DNA of 64,000 nucleotides from Saprospiraceae bacterium (GCA_025055285.1 JANWXM010000013.1:1-64000); one strand, 5' to 3'; shown: positions 34,745 through 44,966, counted from the stretch's first letter. Made by a program: numbers and translations. Notes: generated by a model from the letters alone, not told the origin.

Positions 34745-37700
34745 TTAAGAGGCCTTTTTGCGCATTCGCATCCAAGTGCTCAAGCCATCGAGGAGCTCGC
34801 CGAACGTGTTAAACTCTCTGCGAAAGACTACTCCGCCGCCTGAGCGCGAACGGCGCGAACCGCCGGCAATATCGGGCTCCGTGCGATGATAGACGCGCAA
34901 CCGCCAATGGCGATTTTGGGTAAACTGAATTTCTACTGCTACGTCGCCTCCTACGAAAGCCTCCGTAGCAGCTGTGCCCGGACGCGTGATGCCGAATTGG
35001 GAGCCCAGTTGAACAGTGATACGGTCATCGTTGAAGCCGCTGGTCAGGCGCACCTGCAGGTCTCGCCCTACGCCATTGCTAATAGGCTGATCAGGATTGA
35101 GTTGACTGCGATACTCGTTGTAAATGATGTCGAATTCAATGCTAGACAGCGAACCACCGATCCATTCAGAGGCCAGTTCATTGAGATATCTCGACAACTG
35201 CTTTCCGAGCACTTGCGTGAGGGTATTGACGGCTGAAGCTGCATATTCGCCGCCTTGGATGGGGCCAGCAGTAGTAGGCGGTGGCAAAAAAGAACCGACA
35301 ACTACTAGGCCAAAGATCTGACGCGTCAACTCGTTTTGGTCTTGTCGAAGCAAGGCTAACTTGCTATCGGTTAATGACTTGAGTTGTCCGCTTATGTTTG
35401 GAAAGCTCAAGTCGAAGCCGATGCTCGGCTTAAAGAGGTCGCCGCGTAAGTGCATGGTTACAATAGCAAGCGTAGGTCGGTTGGCCTCAGCAGTGAGGGC
35501 GGGCGCCGTTACTAATTCGTCGCGGATAAGATTTGTGAGCGAAGTATTCTCTGCGTAAGTAGCCTTAAGGTTGATTTGAGCGCCAAAAGGATCGCCATAC
35601 CAATTGATAGTTCCACCCTGCTCTACGGTGAAAGGTTTGTTGACCCAGTTGAAGAGGGTGAAGAGGTATTCGCCGCGCAGAATGCGGTAGGTACCATACA
35701 TATTGAAATCGCCTTCACGCGTGATAATTAGGCGGATGTCGCCGGAACCGCGGCCCTTTATAATGTCGCCTGCTTGGGCGTCGAAGATAAGCTGTACTTC
35801 GGCCTCTTCCGTGATGGTCAGGTTCATCTCCAAGGAGATGCCCGACGTTTGAGGTGCCGCCAGTCGGCGAGTGGCAACCATCTCTGCGGTATCAGTCTTT
35901 TCAGCGGCAGCATTTTGGAAGGTAATGAACCGAATTTCTTGGACGTCAGAATTGCTCGTTCCGATGGGGATATACAGGCGCGTGTCGCGACCCGTGGTAG
36001 CCTGGATGCGAATGTCTATTTTTTCGAGACTACCTTTGAACGTGGCGTCGAAACTGCCCAGGGCCTGACCGTAGAAGAGGTCGTTATCGCCCTCGCGGGT
36101 ATTGAGGATGAGGAAGTTAGGGCTAATGCTTCGAATGCGGCAATCGGCTTGCCAATCTTTAAAGTAGTAATGTCGTAGGCCCCCTGAGAGGATAGCGATG
36201 TTGCGGCGCGTAGCATCCAACAGGGTGTCGCCGTCGGCCCAAATTCGGTCTTGAGTCAGGACGATTCGCTCGCGCGGGATGTAGAAGAGTGCTTTGAGGT
36301 AGTCCAGTTGAAACTGCCCTTCTGCCCACACTTCGCCCTGGACGCGCGGACGCTCAAACGACCCACCTAAGTTCAAGCGCGCGTCGAGCGTACCGGAAGT
36401 TTTGGAAATATCAGGCACGATAAGCTCAAGCACCTGTAGAGGAAAGGCCCACATCATCACAGCGGCTTGAAATTCACCTGGGCGGATTTCTCCTAATTCA
36501 TAATGACCGAAAGGTTCTGAAACTGTGCTGGGTAGAATTCCACCACTCAGGCGCAGCTCGTATCGGTCGCGCTCCTTCAGGTAAAAAAGACCTGTTATTG
36601 GCGAAGAAAGGTTTGCCATTTCGGCAAAACCCGACAAGGTTCCGAAGGGTTTTTCATTTAAAAAGACGGTATCTGTGGTAATGTAAAGCTGTAGATTCTT
36701 CAAGGCGAAGATGTCTTCAATTTCACCGTCTAGGTTAAAGATATTTCCGCGGTAGGTAATGTTTTCCAAAGGAAGTAGGCGCTCAAAGAAGTTAAGGTCG
36801 AAGTTGGCAAGTGCAAAACGGAGGCCTCGGCCGGCGTTGTGGCTTTCCAGGAGGATGCGCTTAAGGTCGTGCATGAGGTAGATGTTGCGCGCTTCCCAAT
36901 AATCTCGGCGGAAACGCACATAGTTGTCCTCTTCCATTTGCCAACGCTCGTCGAAGAGCGTGAGGGTAGCTGTGTTGAAATGAATGTTCCATAGCGAGTC
37001 TATCACCGATAGTTCACCCTTGAGGAAGAGTCGCTCTACAACCGACGTTGTATCTTCAGCCACGAAGAGGAAATCGAGGCGTTCGGCCGACAAGTCGCTT
37101 TCCAGGCTGAAGTGGCCGAGAGGTCGTCCGGGGGCTAAGTTAGCCCAGGGAAGGTCTATTTTAAGGCGTCCGTTATCGCGATTAATTCGCAGCAGGATTT
37201 CGGGCTGAAAGGCCTCCGCCTGGCCGTAGCGCACGAAAGGTACTGAGAGGCGCATGTCTACTTGACCCTTAGGCGCATTCACGCGGGCATCGAGAAAAAC
37301 CTGCTGAAGAGGCGCCAGTTCGGGCACAAATAGTTGTAGAAGATTGCGCGAGTCTTTGATGCGCAATTTAATCTGGTAGTTGTCCTCTATGAAAGTGGTA
37401 TCTGGCAAAGGCTGAGTGTTGAGGGCCTGTTGAATCAGCGATGGATAATGCCGCTGCAGAATAATTAGCAAGTTGGTCCACAGGCGATTGAACGTGAATC
37501 TTCCAGTTAAGCTGCCATTGAGCACATCCGAAAAAAGGAGAAAATTTCGCTGTCCACGCGTATTGGTTGAAGCACCAAAAGTGAGCGAGTCTAAGCGATA
37601 GACTTGTCCGTGTTCCTCTAGGCGGAGGTTACGCAGCACTACAGCCCCGTAGAGGTTATTCCAATCGGTGAATTGTAATTTCAGTTGTTGGACTTTGCCA

Positions 37701-39715
37701 GATAACACCCAATCGCGTTCCACTAGATTGAGTTCACATAGGTCGAGGCGGCGGATGTCGGCTTTGAAGTCAAAGTCAGGTGTGGAGTCCTTGAAGCTGA
37801 TGATTCCATCGAAAGAGAAGGCGATGTTAGGGTCGTTCATTTCAGCTCGGCCTTTGAAGACCGACTGTTCAAAGTGACCGTCGAGTTTTATGTTGTGGTA
37901 GTTATATCCGCGAAAGTAAAGCGAGTCAACGACGCCTGTAGCACGCGTGCGGACGGCTTTGAGCGTTAGGCCTGTTCCTTCGGCAATCTTAAAGTTGAAA
38001 GAAGCCAGCCCGAATTGGCTGTCGCCAGTCCAGGCGGCTAAATCGAAGTCGTGCATCTCGAGGAAACCCGAGTATACGGCGCGCTCTTGGCCTCCGCTGA
38101 GGTCTAATTTCATATCTACTCGGCCGAAGCCGATATCAGAGGTTAGCGAACCTGCCAGAATGTGGTTGACGCCGAAGAGGAAGTGGTAATAGCCGCGAAA
38201 GCGGATGTTCCCCAGGGTGTTGAAGGAGGTCGGAGGATGGAATCTGGGCAGGATGCGGCGCAAAGTTAGGAGGTCGGTTTGGGCCTCCTCCAAATCGAGC
38301 AGCACGCGCAGGCGGTCAGCGCCCTCGGCTAAGTCGTTGCCGTCAAATTTGCCACGCAGGGTTAGGTTATTGCCAACGCGGATGAGTAGGTTTCGACCAT
38401 TGAGGCTGTTAACGCGTCCGTATACCCACCCTGACAATTCTGCAGTTAAATTGGAATTGTGTTGAAAGAAGGAATTTTCCCTCAACTGTGGACTAAAGAA
38501 GGCAATATCGCCCAAGCGGACGCGCGAACCGGCGGCTAGTCGTCCGTCCATGAAAACGCGGTCGGGAAAACGCTCAAAGTCGCGATAGTTGCGATAGCGC
38601 AGCCGGACAGTATCGGTCAACACGCTGCCGTTGGTCTGCAGGCGCATCCCATAGAGGGCCGTAAGCGTGTCAGAAACGTAGACTTGCTGCGCCGAAAGGT
38701 GTTCGAGATTAAAGCCGCTTTGTTCGCGTGCTTGCAAGCGCCGCAACTGCCCCTGGAAAACTAAATCTGAGCGAGCCGTAATGCTATCAGCCTCCAAGGC
38801 AATATCGCTGACGAATAAGTGTTCGAAGTCAATAACGTTTTCAAAGGAGTGGCGTGTCGGCGATACGTCGAATCGGTCGAGCGCAAAGTGTCCGTCTCGA
38901 AGGTGAAGCCGCTCTACGAAGGCGTGAAACACTTCCGTGGCCGAGGAATCGCTTGGTGTTGCTCTGGCCAACTCAGCAAGCGGCTTCTTTATTGAGGTAG
39001 GAACGCCAACGCTAGCTATAGCCAAGCGAAAGCCATCGAGCGCTAAGTGGCGCACACAAAGGCGCTGAGTGCCAGGGCTGAATTCTTCTACCTGCGCCAT
39101 ACCCTTGCGTATGTAAGCTGTTATGCACTCGCCCGTCGTGCGGTCGTCCATCAAAAAATGTACGTCGCGCAGGTTTAGGTAGCGTGCACTGAGGCGAAAG
39201 GGCGAAGCCTCCTGAGGAGGAGAAGGCTCAGAGGAAGCAAAGTAATCTAAAAGGAATTGCAGGTTAAGGGTGCTCTCGCCCGTATATCGCCGCAGACGAA
39301 AGCGAGCCTCTTGCAGCGTCACTTCGTCGAATTCTAAGCGCATGCTCAGCACAGACCAAAGGCCTTTGCGCAATCCTGCTTTAAGGTGACCCACGGAAAG
39401 AAGGGTATCGTTGTGCTGGTCAGAAAGGTATAACCGACTCAGTTCTAAGCCATCCACCAATGACAAATACACGTAGCCCACCGATACTTTTGCTTTCCAG
39501 GCCTTAGAAAGCGCATGAGAGACTCTGTCTATTAGCCAATTTTGCACAGGCGGAAACTGCAGCATGAGCCCTAGTATCACGAGCAAACTAAGGCTCCAAA
39601 AAAGTGCTCTCTTCAAAACTGTCCATACACGCCAAGACTGCAACCTTGGCTGTGGTTGTTCGGCATTGGGTCTCTCTTCAGGTGGCAAAATCGGTGCAGG
39701 CACTAGTTCAGACAT
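34745..39715 (-). CDS. tamB: TamB/AsmA-like translocation and assembly protein
   Basis: This 1656-residue protein is anchored in the inner membrane by one segment (about 35-58; L-F-W-S-L-S-L-L-V-I-L-G-L) and spans the periplasm with a long beta-helical groove (a series of R-L-x-L-x-D-G-x-F-like strands). The C-terminal ~400 residues are the TamB (DUF490) domain, with the hallmark G-T-Y-R-I-L-R-G-E-Y-L-F-T-L-F-N-W-V-N-K-P-F and G-G-T-I-N-W-Y-G-D-P. TamB-type proteins move lipids between membranes and help outer-membrane proteins fold. The Omp85 protein at 17104 is a possible distant partner. The coiled-coil gene lies 51 bases upstream and the flippase follows at three bases. Confidence 0.9.
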   Translation of the reverse strand: MSELVPAPILPPEERPNAEQPQPRLQSWRVWTVLKRALFWSLSLLVILGLMLQFPPVQNWLIDRVSHALSKAWKAKVSVGYVYLSLVDGLELSRLYLSDQHNDTLLSVGHLKAGLRKGLWSVLSMRLEFDEVTLQEARFRLRRYTGESTLNLQFLLDYFASSEPSPPQEASPFRLSARYLNLRDVHFLMDDRTTGECITAYIRKGMAQVEEFSPGTQRLCVRHLALDGFRLAIASVGVPTSIKKPLAELARATPSDSSATEVFHAFVERLHLRDGHFALDRFDVSPTRHSFENVIDFEHLFVSDIALEADSITARSDLVFQGQLRRLQAREQSGFNLEHLSAQQVYVSDTLTALYGMRLQTNGSVLTDTVRLRYRNYRDFERFPDRVFMDGRLAAGSRVRLGDIAFFSPQLRENSFFQHNSNLTAELSGWVYGRVNSLNGRNLLIRVGNNLTLRGKFDGNDLAEGADRLRVLLDLEEAQTDLLTLRRILPRFHPPTSFNTLGNIRFRGYYHFLFGVNHILAGSLTSDIGFGRVDMKLDLSGGQERAVYSGFLEMHDFDLAAWTGDSQFGLASFNFKIAEGTGLTLKAVRTRATGVVDSLYFRGYNYHNIKLDGHFEQSVFKGRAEMNDPNIAFSFDGIISFKDSTPDFDFKADIRRLDLCELNLVERDWVLSGKVQQLKLQFTDWNNLYGAVVLRNLRLEEHGQVYRLDSLTFGASTNTRGQRNFLLFSDVLNGSLTGRFTFNRLWTNLLIILQRHYPSLIQQALNTQPLPDTTFIEDNYQIKLRIKDSRNLLQLFVPELAPLQQVFLDARVNAPKGQVDMRLSVPFVRYGQAEAFQPEILLRINRDNGRLKIDLPWANLAPGRPLGHFSLESDLSAERLDFLFVAEDTTSVVERLFLKGELSVIDSLWNIHFNTATLTLFDERWQMEEDNYVRFRRDYWEARNIYLMHDLKRILLESHNAGRGLRFALANFDLNFFERLLPLENITYRGNIFNLDGEIEDIFALKNLQLYITTDTVFLNEKPFGTLSGFAEMANLSSPITGLFYLKERDRYELRLSGGILPSTVSEPFGHYELGEIRPGEFQAAVMMWAFPLQVLELIVPDISKTSGTLDARLNLGGSFERPRVQGEVWAEGQFQLDYLKALFYIPRERIVLTQDRIWADGDTLLDATRRNIAILSGGLRHYYFKDWQADCRIRSISPNFLILNTREGDNDLFYGQALGSFDATFKGSLEKIDIRIQATTGRDTRLYIPIGTSNSDVQEIRFITFQNAAAEKTDTAEMVATRRLAAPQTSGISLEMNLTITEEAEVQLIFDAQAGDIIKGRGSGDIRLIITREGDFNMYGTYRILRGEYLFTLFNWVNKPFTVEQGGTINWYGDPFGAQINLKATYAENTSLTNLIRDELVTAPALTAEANRPTLAIVTMHLRGDLFKPSIGFDLSFPNISGQLKSLTDSKLALLRQDQNELTRQIFGLVVVGSFLPPPTTAGPIQGGEYAASAVNTLTQVLGKQLSRYLNELASEWIGGSLSSIEFDIIYNEYRSQLNPDQPISNGVGRDLQVRLTSGFNDDRITVQLGSQFGITRPGTAATEAFVGGDVAVEIQFTQNRHWRLRVYHRTEPDIAGGSRRSRSGGGVVFRREFNTFGELLDGLSTWMRMRKKAS

Positions 39716-39766
39716 GTTGCTTATCGGAATGGGTGGCGGCCAAACCGGCCAAGTTTACTGCTCCAA

Positions 39767-40669
39767 CTAGCGCAGGCGAAAACTGGAGGCGCCCAGTAGC
39801 CCTTTGTCGCAATAAATGGCGGCTATGTAACTGCCTGCCTTCAGGCGCTCCTCTAGTTGATAGGAGAAAGATAAGCGTTGGTTGGTTTCTAAAACTACTT
39901 GCTTTGCTTGTTGGGCTTGAATTTCGACAGGGCCCGTAGGGGCGTATACAGTGGCTTGAATTGGATTGGCTGCATAGATAGGTTTGCCCTTGTCGTCAGT
40001 GACTACGAGGTAAAGCTTCTGTGGTCCTTGGAACACCGAGGGTACATCCACCAGGTCGAAGCTAATGAATAACTCGCGCGCCTGTCGAGCCTTAGCGACC
40101 AGCTTGTCGGCCCGGCGCACTACTTCGACACGGAACGAAGTAGCGCGAAACTGCGCAGATTGTGTTTTGCGAATTTGCTCCTCCAGTTGTTTAGCGATAT
40201 CTTCTACCCGTCCTTGCAACTGCGTGTTCTCCTCCGTCAGCCGCTGATTTTCTTCGCGCAGCTGGCGGTTTTCTTCGCGCAGCAAGGAAATAATGGTTTC
40301 GTATTCGGTTTTGATTTTCTTGAGGTCCTCAATTTGTTTTTCTAGAGCCTTTATCTCCTTGCTATTCTCAGCCTTTATTTGTTTGATGATAATTTCTTTT
40401 TGTTCGATGACAGAAGCTGATTGCGCGATTTGCCCTTGAAGGCTCTCGTTTTCCGTGCGCAGAGTAGCGTAATCTTGCGACAGGTTGTCTAGCTCTTGTT
40501 CTAGTTGAGCCTTTACCTGAAGGAGAGAGTCTGCTATAGCCTCTTGTCGGCGAAGGCTTTGCTGGTACTCTTGATTTCTACTCCACAAAACCCACCCAAT
40601 AGCGGCCGACACTAATAGCAGTAGGGTAACGATGATGGCATAAACGCGGGAATTTCCGGTAGTACTCAT
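39767..40669 (-). CDS. Membrane-anchored coiled-coil protein of unknown function
   Basis: This 300-residue protein has one N-terminal membrane segment (A-I-I-V-T-L-L-L-L-V-S-A-A-I-G-W-V-L-W), then a long periplasmic coiled coil (about residues 30-165) rich in E, Q, L and K with heptad spacing. It ends in a small beta-sandwich-like domain (about 170-300; L-Y-L-V-V-T-D-D-K-G-K-P-I-Y-A and S-Y-Q-L-E-E-R-L-K-A-G-S-Y). The layout occurs in many Bacteroidota genomes without a known role. It is upstream of tamB in the same orientation, so a cell-envelope role is suggested. No enzyme motif is visible. Confidence 0.7.
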   Translation of the reverse strand: MSTTGNSRVYAIIVTLLLLVSAAIGWVLWSRNQEYQQSLRRQEAIADSLLQVKAQLEQELDNLSQDYATLRTENESLQGQIAQSASVIEQKEIIIKQIKAENSKEIKALEKQIEDLKKIKTEYETIISLLREENRQLREENQRLTEENTQLQGRVEDIAKQLEEQIRKTQSAQFRATSFRVEVVRRADKLVAKARQARELFISFDLVDVPSVFQGPQKLYLVVTDDKGKPIYAANPIQATVYAPTGPVEIQAQQAKQVVLETNQRLSFSYQLEERLKAGSYIAAIYCDKGLLGASSFRLR

Positions 40670-40813
40670 AGCGTGTTAAAAATTAGGTGTTGAAAAACGA
40701 AGAGTAAAAGGTGTTGTCAATAATTTTCAAGTTGAAGGAGCAGCGAAATTTTCGGCCCAAACAGACAAATTTTTTGAGAATTTTCAGTCAATTTTTTCCC
40801 AAAAAAAGAGCGC

Positions 40814-41491
40814 TTAGCCGACGAACGGTTGCAAAAAGAGCGAGCGCGTGTCTGAGCGAAGAGCGAGCAAGTGCCCAAGTCCTTCCCGCTGATAAACGCA
40901 ACCGTTATCCAAATTAAGATATTGCTGCTCATCGAGCAGTTGATGTTGTTCTTCGATCACCTGTAAAGGCATAGGCGTATGCCCATGGAGGAGGATGCGT
41001 TCGCCAAGCCAAGAGTAGTTTATATTGTCATACCAGTAGCGGATCCACAGCATTGCGTACTCGTCGGCTAGCGGGTCTGGTGAGTTGAAGTTGAGTCCAG
41101 CATGTACGCATAGGAAGCCATCGGTCTCATACCAGAGGGGCATGGCGCGGAAGAAGTCCATGTATTGGGTGGGTAGTTCGCTAGGGTCTTCTGCGCCGAA
41201 GCTTTTTAGGGTGTGCTCTCCGCCATTTCGGAAACGCCAAAGTGGTTGAAGGGCTGGGTCTTCAAGCACATCAAGCAACATTTGCTCGTGATTTCCGCGC
41301 AGGCATACGATTTCGATCCCGGTGGCCTTCAACTGCCAAATGGTATCTATAACGCCCTTGCTATCGGAGCCGCGATCGATGAGGTCGCCCAGAAAAACGG
41401 CCTTATCGCCTGGACGAATGTCGAGGCGCGCCAATAACTGCTCTAGGGTGCGTTTGCAGCCATGTACATCGCCGATAAAATAAGTGGGCAT
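40814..41491 (-). CDS. Metallophosphoesterase (Ser/Thr phosphatase / ApaH-like)
   Basis: This 225-residue calcineurin-like phosphoesterase has all metal ligand motifs in order: G-D-V-H-G (7-11), G-D-L-I-D-R-G (35-41), G-N-H-E near 67, H-A-G near 130 and G-H-T near 175. The size and order match PrpA/PrpE and ApaH-type enzymes, which dephosphorylate phosphoproteins or cleave diadenosine tetraphosphate. Both activities occur in the family and cannot be told apart here. It ends 144 bases before the coiled-coil gene and starts five bases after the TPR lipoprotein gene, so those two are probably co-transcribed. Confidence 0.87.
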   Translation of the reverse strand: MPTYFIGDVHGCKRTLEQLLARLDIRPGDKAVFLGDLIDRGSDSKGVIDTIWQLKATGIEIVCLRGNHEQMLLDVLEDPALQPLWRFRNGGEHTLKSFGAEDPSELPTQYMDFFRAMPLWYETDGFLCVHAGLNFNSPDPLADEYAMLWIRYWYDNINYSWLGERILLHGHTPMPLQVIEEQHQLLDEQQYLNLDNGCVYQREGLGHLLALRSDTRSLFLQPFVG

Positions 41492-41496
41492 AGAGC

Positions 41497-42546
41497 CTAT
41501 TTGGATTGTTTCTTGTTGAGCCGAGCCAGAGCCTCCTTTGGCTCAGGATAATTGGGCGACATCTTGTTTGCTTGTACGTAGTCGGCTCGTGCTGCCTCGA
41601 GATTGCCCATCAGTTCGCTCGTCAGGCCGCGATAATAGTAGGCCATAACGAAGAGGGGGTCAGTTTTTATGGCAAGGGTGAAGTGGTCATAAGCTTTGTT
41701 AAGGGAATCTAGGTCTAGATACATCATGCCCATGTCGAAGTAGGCATTAGAATAATCTCGGTTGCGGCGTACGAGGTCGCGATAAATCTCAAAGGCTTTG
41801 TCGTATTCTCCTCGTACCTTGTAGAAGACGGCTTTGAATTCATGGGCTTCCAGTCGGGAAGAGTCTACGCGCAAGACATTATCGAAGCACTGAATGGCAA
41901 GTGGGTTATTCTGATTGAGGTAGATTCGCCCCATGAACATCCAGGCGTCGGCGTGTTCAGCTTCGTACTGAACAGCCTTCTTGAAAGAGGCAAGCGCTTT
42001 TACGGTATCGCCCATGTCTAAGGCGACGCGTCCGGCCATGAAGAAGGCTTCAGGGTGGCGAGGGTCGATGCGAAAGATGCGATCAAGGGTAGCCATGGCG
42101 TCGCTATATTGACGCACAATAAGCTGGAATTCGCTCAGTTTCAGCAGGGTAGGGATGCGCTCTGGAAATCGTTTAGCTGCTAAAGTTAAGACGTCAATGG
42201 CGCGTTTAGAGTCATTTGGGCGTGCATAATCGATGAGCACGTCCGCCAGCAGGTGGTAGTATTCTGGTTTCATCGAATCTATGCGCATCGCCGTTTGAAG
42301 GTCGGCTAGCGCTTCGTCAAAACCATCTAGGTGATAGTACACTTTCGCACGCCTATAGTAGAGGGAATCGTTCTGTGGCTCTTTCTCGATAAGTTGGCTT
42401 AAGCGTACGATCTCAGGATCGGTGGTTAGTTGCAAGTATGCTTCGGGAACCTTTTTGCGCTCACTTTTGCATCCTGTAAACACTACTAAACAAGCTAGCA
42501 GGGTATAGCCTAAAATTTGGCCGCGTTTTAATACTCCTATATTCAT
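41497..42546 (-). CDS. TPR-repeat lipoprotein
   Basis: This 349-residue lipoprotein has a signal peptide with lipobox V-F-T-G-C (Cys26). The mature region is made of about eight 34-residue tetratricopeptide repeats, recognisable by A-Y-Y-Y-R-G, G-D-T-V-K-A-L-A-S-F-K-K-A and G-E-Y-D-K-A-F-E-I-Y-R-D-L. Such proteins act as protein-binding scaffolds in the periplasm, and related ones take part in T9SS and envelope assembly. The specific partner is not known. It is the first gene of a two-gene unit with the metallophosphatase and is divergent from the hydrolase gene. Confidence 0.82.
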   Translation of the reverse strand: MNIGVLKRGQILGYTLLACLVVFTGCKSERKKVPEAYLQLTTDPEIVRLSQLIEKEPQNDSLYYRRAKVYYHLDGFDEALADLQTAMRIDSMKPEYYHLLADVLIDYARPNDSKRAIDVLTLAAKRFPERIPTLLKLSEFQLIVRQYSDAMATLDRIFRIDPRHPEAFFMAGRVALDMGDTVKALASFKKAVQYEAEHADAWMFMGRIYLNQNNPLAIQCFDNVLRVDSSRLEAHEFKAVFYKVRGEYDKAFEIYRDLVRRNRDYSNAYFDMGMMYLDLDSLNKAYDHFTLAIKTDPLFVMAYYYRGLTSELMGNLEAARADYVQANKMSPNYPEPKEALARLNKKQSK

Positions 42547-42627
42547 GATTTTTTAGATGCAATGGCTAAAAACTTTCAAATTAAATTGGAGAATTGGAGT
42601 TCTTTCGCTTATCGAACCTATGGTGGG

Positions 42628-42635
42628 CAAAGGTA
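42628..42635 (-). promoter_or_regulatory. Candidate -7 promoter box for the TPR/phosphatase unit
   Basis: On the minus strand TACCTTTG, followed by CCC, matches TAnnTTTG. It lies about 80 bases upstream of the TPR gene start. No clear -33 TTG was found at the right distance, so confidence is limited. Confidence 0.35.
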
Positions 42636-42681
42636 AACAATAAATGTGCCCTGCCGTTTTATCTCTGTTTTAAGCCGAATC

Positions 42682-43443
42682 ATGAAACTTTACTATCGAG
42701 AATTTGGGCGAGGAACGCCCGTAGTTATTCTGCACGGTCTCTTGGGCTCATCTGACAACTGGCAAACAATTGCTCAAGCTCTGGCTGAGGAGCATTTTGT
42801 CATTACTCCTGACTTGCGCAATCACGGTCGTTCTCCGCACGTGCCGACGCATTCCTATCCGGAAATGGCGGAAGATTTGTACGCCCTTCTCGACAGTCTA
42901 GGTATCTATACTACTTCTCTTGTGGGCCATTCTATGGGGGGCAAAGTGGCTATGCAGTTTGCTCTGACTTATCCTGAGCGCGTTGACCACTTGGTCGTGA
43001 TAGATATTGCGCCTGGGGTTGGTGAAGGCAAGCACGAGCATATTTTTGAAGCACTTCATGCGTTAAGCATTGAGCAGATTAGAACGCGCCAAGAGGCCGA
43101 TGTTTTCCTTCAGAAGTACATTCCCGAGGCGCATGTTCGTCAATTCTTGCTCAAAAACTTAACGCGAAATCCCGACGGTTCCTTTGCTTGGAAGATGAAT
43201 TTGCCCGTGCTGTGGGCCCACTACGCGTATATTCTAGCCCCGGTAGAGGGCGAACCATTTCGCAAGCCGACGTTGTTCATACGAGGAGGGCAATCGGAAT
43301 ACCTCTCGGAGGAAGATCTGCCGAGTATCAAAACCCTTTTCCCTCGCGCCCGCCTCGAAACCGTTGAGGGCGCAGGGCATTGGGTTCACGCCGACAAACC
43401 TCAGGAACTTCTCTCCTTGCTAAGCGCCTTTCTTTCGCAGTGA
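42682..43443 (+). CDS. Alpha/beta hydrolase (YbfF-like esterase)
   Basis: This 253-residue cytosolic alpha/beta hydrolase starts at the ATG at 42682. The nucleophile elbow is G-H-S-M-G-G (Ser about residue 87), the oxyanion strand H-G-L-L-G-S-S-D-N-W precedes it, and the catalytic His is in G-A-G-H-W-V-H-A-D near the end. D-L-R-N-H-G-R-S is also typical of the YbfF/esterase branch. The natural substrate is not known; YbfF homologues act on short acyl esters, including acyl-CoA. It converges on ftsZ with 32 bases between stops and is divergent from the TPR gene. Confidence 0.87.
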   Translation: MKLYYREFGRGTPVVILHGLLGSSDNWQTIAQALAEEHFVITPDLRNHGRSPHVPTHSYPEMAEDLYALLDSLGIYTTSLVGHSMGGKVAMQFALTYPERVDHLVVIDIAPGVGEGKHEHIFEALHALSIEQIRTRQEADVFLQKYIPEAHVRQFLLKNLTRNPDGSFAWKMNLPVLWAHYAYILAPVEGEPFRKPTLFIRGGQSEYLSEEDLPSIKTLFPRARLETVEGAGHWVHADKPQELLSLLSAFLSQ

Positions 43444-43475
43444 ACGGCTCTTTGCCTGTAGCCTTTATAGGCCGT

Positions 43476-44966
43476 CTAGTCTACATTTTCATGTAGATAG
43501 CTGTTGCCTTCTGGGCGTATTTCAATGTTTTCATCTTCGATGGTTATTGTCCATTCTGAGATCTCTCTGGAGCTGGCTTCGGGCACGTCATCGAGTTTGA
43601 TGCCTTGACGCAGATAGGCGGGTTGGCTTTCTAACTCGATGATGGTTTGTGGCGAGTTAAGCTTGACGATGTTGAGCACGCGATTTTGCACTTCTTGACG
43701 CCGGCGCTGAGCTTCCATCTGGCGCCGGCGTTGTTCTTCGGGTGAGGGTTGCGCAGCAGGTGGTTGGTTAGGCTTTATGAATGGCTCGTTTGTCCTTGCT
43801 CTTGCATTGTCAACGGTAGCCCGTGCCACGTTGAAGTCAAACTCAACAGAGGAGGTCTTTTTCGGAGTGTTGGAATTCTCCTCGTTTTGACCGGTAATTG
43901 TAGCTAACGAAGGCTTTGGAGCGTCGTCGTCTAAGTGCAAAATTTGTTTGCTTGGCGTTGTGGAAATCGCATGGGTGCGGGCGGAAGCAAAGGTGGGCGG
44001 TGTTTTTCGAGAGGCCTCGAAGCCAGTAGCAATAATCGTTACGCTAATTTTTTCTCCCAAGCGCTCATCGAAGCAATTCCCCCAAATGAGGTTGGCGTTT
44101 TCGCCTGCCTCTTGTTGGATAAATTCAGTGATTTCGAAGATTTCGTCCATGGTAGCCTCTTTCGTTCCTGACGTAATGTTTACGAGGATGTTCTTTGCTC
44201 CATAGATGTTGTTATCTTCCAACAGAGGCGAGCTAAGAGCTTCGTCTACTGCGCGACGCGCGCGCCCTTCGCCTTCAACTGCTGCAGTGCCCATGATGGC
44301 TACGCCAGAGCCGCGCATGACAGTATTGACGTCTTCAAAATCTACGTTGATGTAACCAGGTACAGTGATGATTTCTGCAATGCCCTTAGCCGCAGTGCAC
44401 AAGATGCTATCGGCTTGAGCAAAAGCAGCGGAAACACTCATATTGCCGTAGATCTGGCGCAATTTATCGTTGCTGATGACCACCAGGCAATCTACATTTT
44501 TGCGGAGCTCCTCTAGTCCTTCGTACCCATTGTTGATGCGGATGCGGCCCTCGAAAGAAAATGGCAGCGTGACGATGCCAACAGTAAGGATACCCATCTC
44601 TTGTGCCGTCTTTGCAATGATAGGTGCAGCACCGGTGCCTGTTCCTCCTCCCATACCTGCAGTGATGAAAAGCATCTTGGTACCGTCGTCTAGGAAGCGT
44701 TTGATTTCTTCGATGCTCTCCATGCAAGCGCGTTTGCCAATTTCAGGTCTGCTGCCTGCGCCGCGGCCTTCCGTGAGGCTAGCCCCTAGCGGTATCTTTA
44801 CCGGTACTGGGCTCAGACTCATTGCTTGAGCGTCGGTGTTGCAAATGGCATAGTCTACTCCGACAATCCCTTGCTTATACATATAAGTAACGGCATTCGA
44901 GCCTCCACCGCCCACGCCAATGATTTTTATGATAGAAGGCTCCTCTTTTCTTAAGTCGAACAACAT
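43476..44966 (-). CDS. ftsZ: Cell division GTPase FtsZ
   Basis: This 496-residue tubulin-like GTPase forms the Z ring. The N-terminus has G-V-G-G-G-G-S-N and the tubulin signature G-G-G-T-G-T-G lies at 107-113. The GTPase core ends near residue 320, followed by a variable Gln/Arg/Pro-rich linker. The conserved peptide for FtsA binding (Q-P-A-Y-L-R-Q) is not at the very end but is followed by about 45 residues ending in N-S-Y-L-H-E-N-V-D, a layout seen in other Bacteroidota FtsZ. It is the last gene of the dcw operon, 39 bases after ftsA. Confidence 0.98.
   Translation of the reverse strand: MLFDLRKEEPSIIKIIGVGGGGSNAVTYMYKQGIVGVDYAICNTDAQAMSLSPVPVKIPLGASLTEGRGAGSRPEIGKRACMESIEEIKRFLDDGTKMLFITAGMGGGTGTGAAPIIAKTAQEMGILTVGIVTLPFSFEGRIRINNGYEGLEELRKNVDCLVVISNDKLRQIYGNMSVSAAFAQADSILCTAAKGIAEIITVPGYINVDFEDVNTVMRGSGVAIMGTAAVEGEGRARRAVDEALSSPLLEDNNIYGAKNILVNITSGTKEATMDEIFEITEFIQQEAGENANLIWGNCFDERLGEKISVTIIATGFEASRKTPPTFASARTHAISTTPSKQILHLDDDAPKPSLATITGQNEENSNTPKKTSSVEFDFNVARATVDNARARTNEPFIKPNQPPAAQPSPEEQRRRQMEAQRRRQEVQNRVLNIVKLNSPQTIIELESQPAYLRQGIKLDDVPEASSREISEWTITIEDENIEIRPEGNSYLHENVD

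Noticed and set aside
43481-43496. Inverted repeat ctacat-tttc-atgtag near the end of ftsZ
   Set aside because: It lies within the last ftsZ codons and has no T-run, so it is not a terminator.
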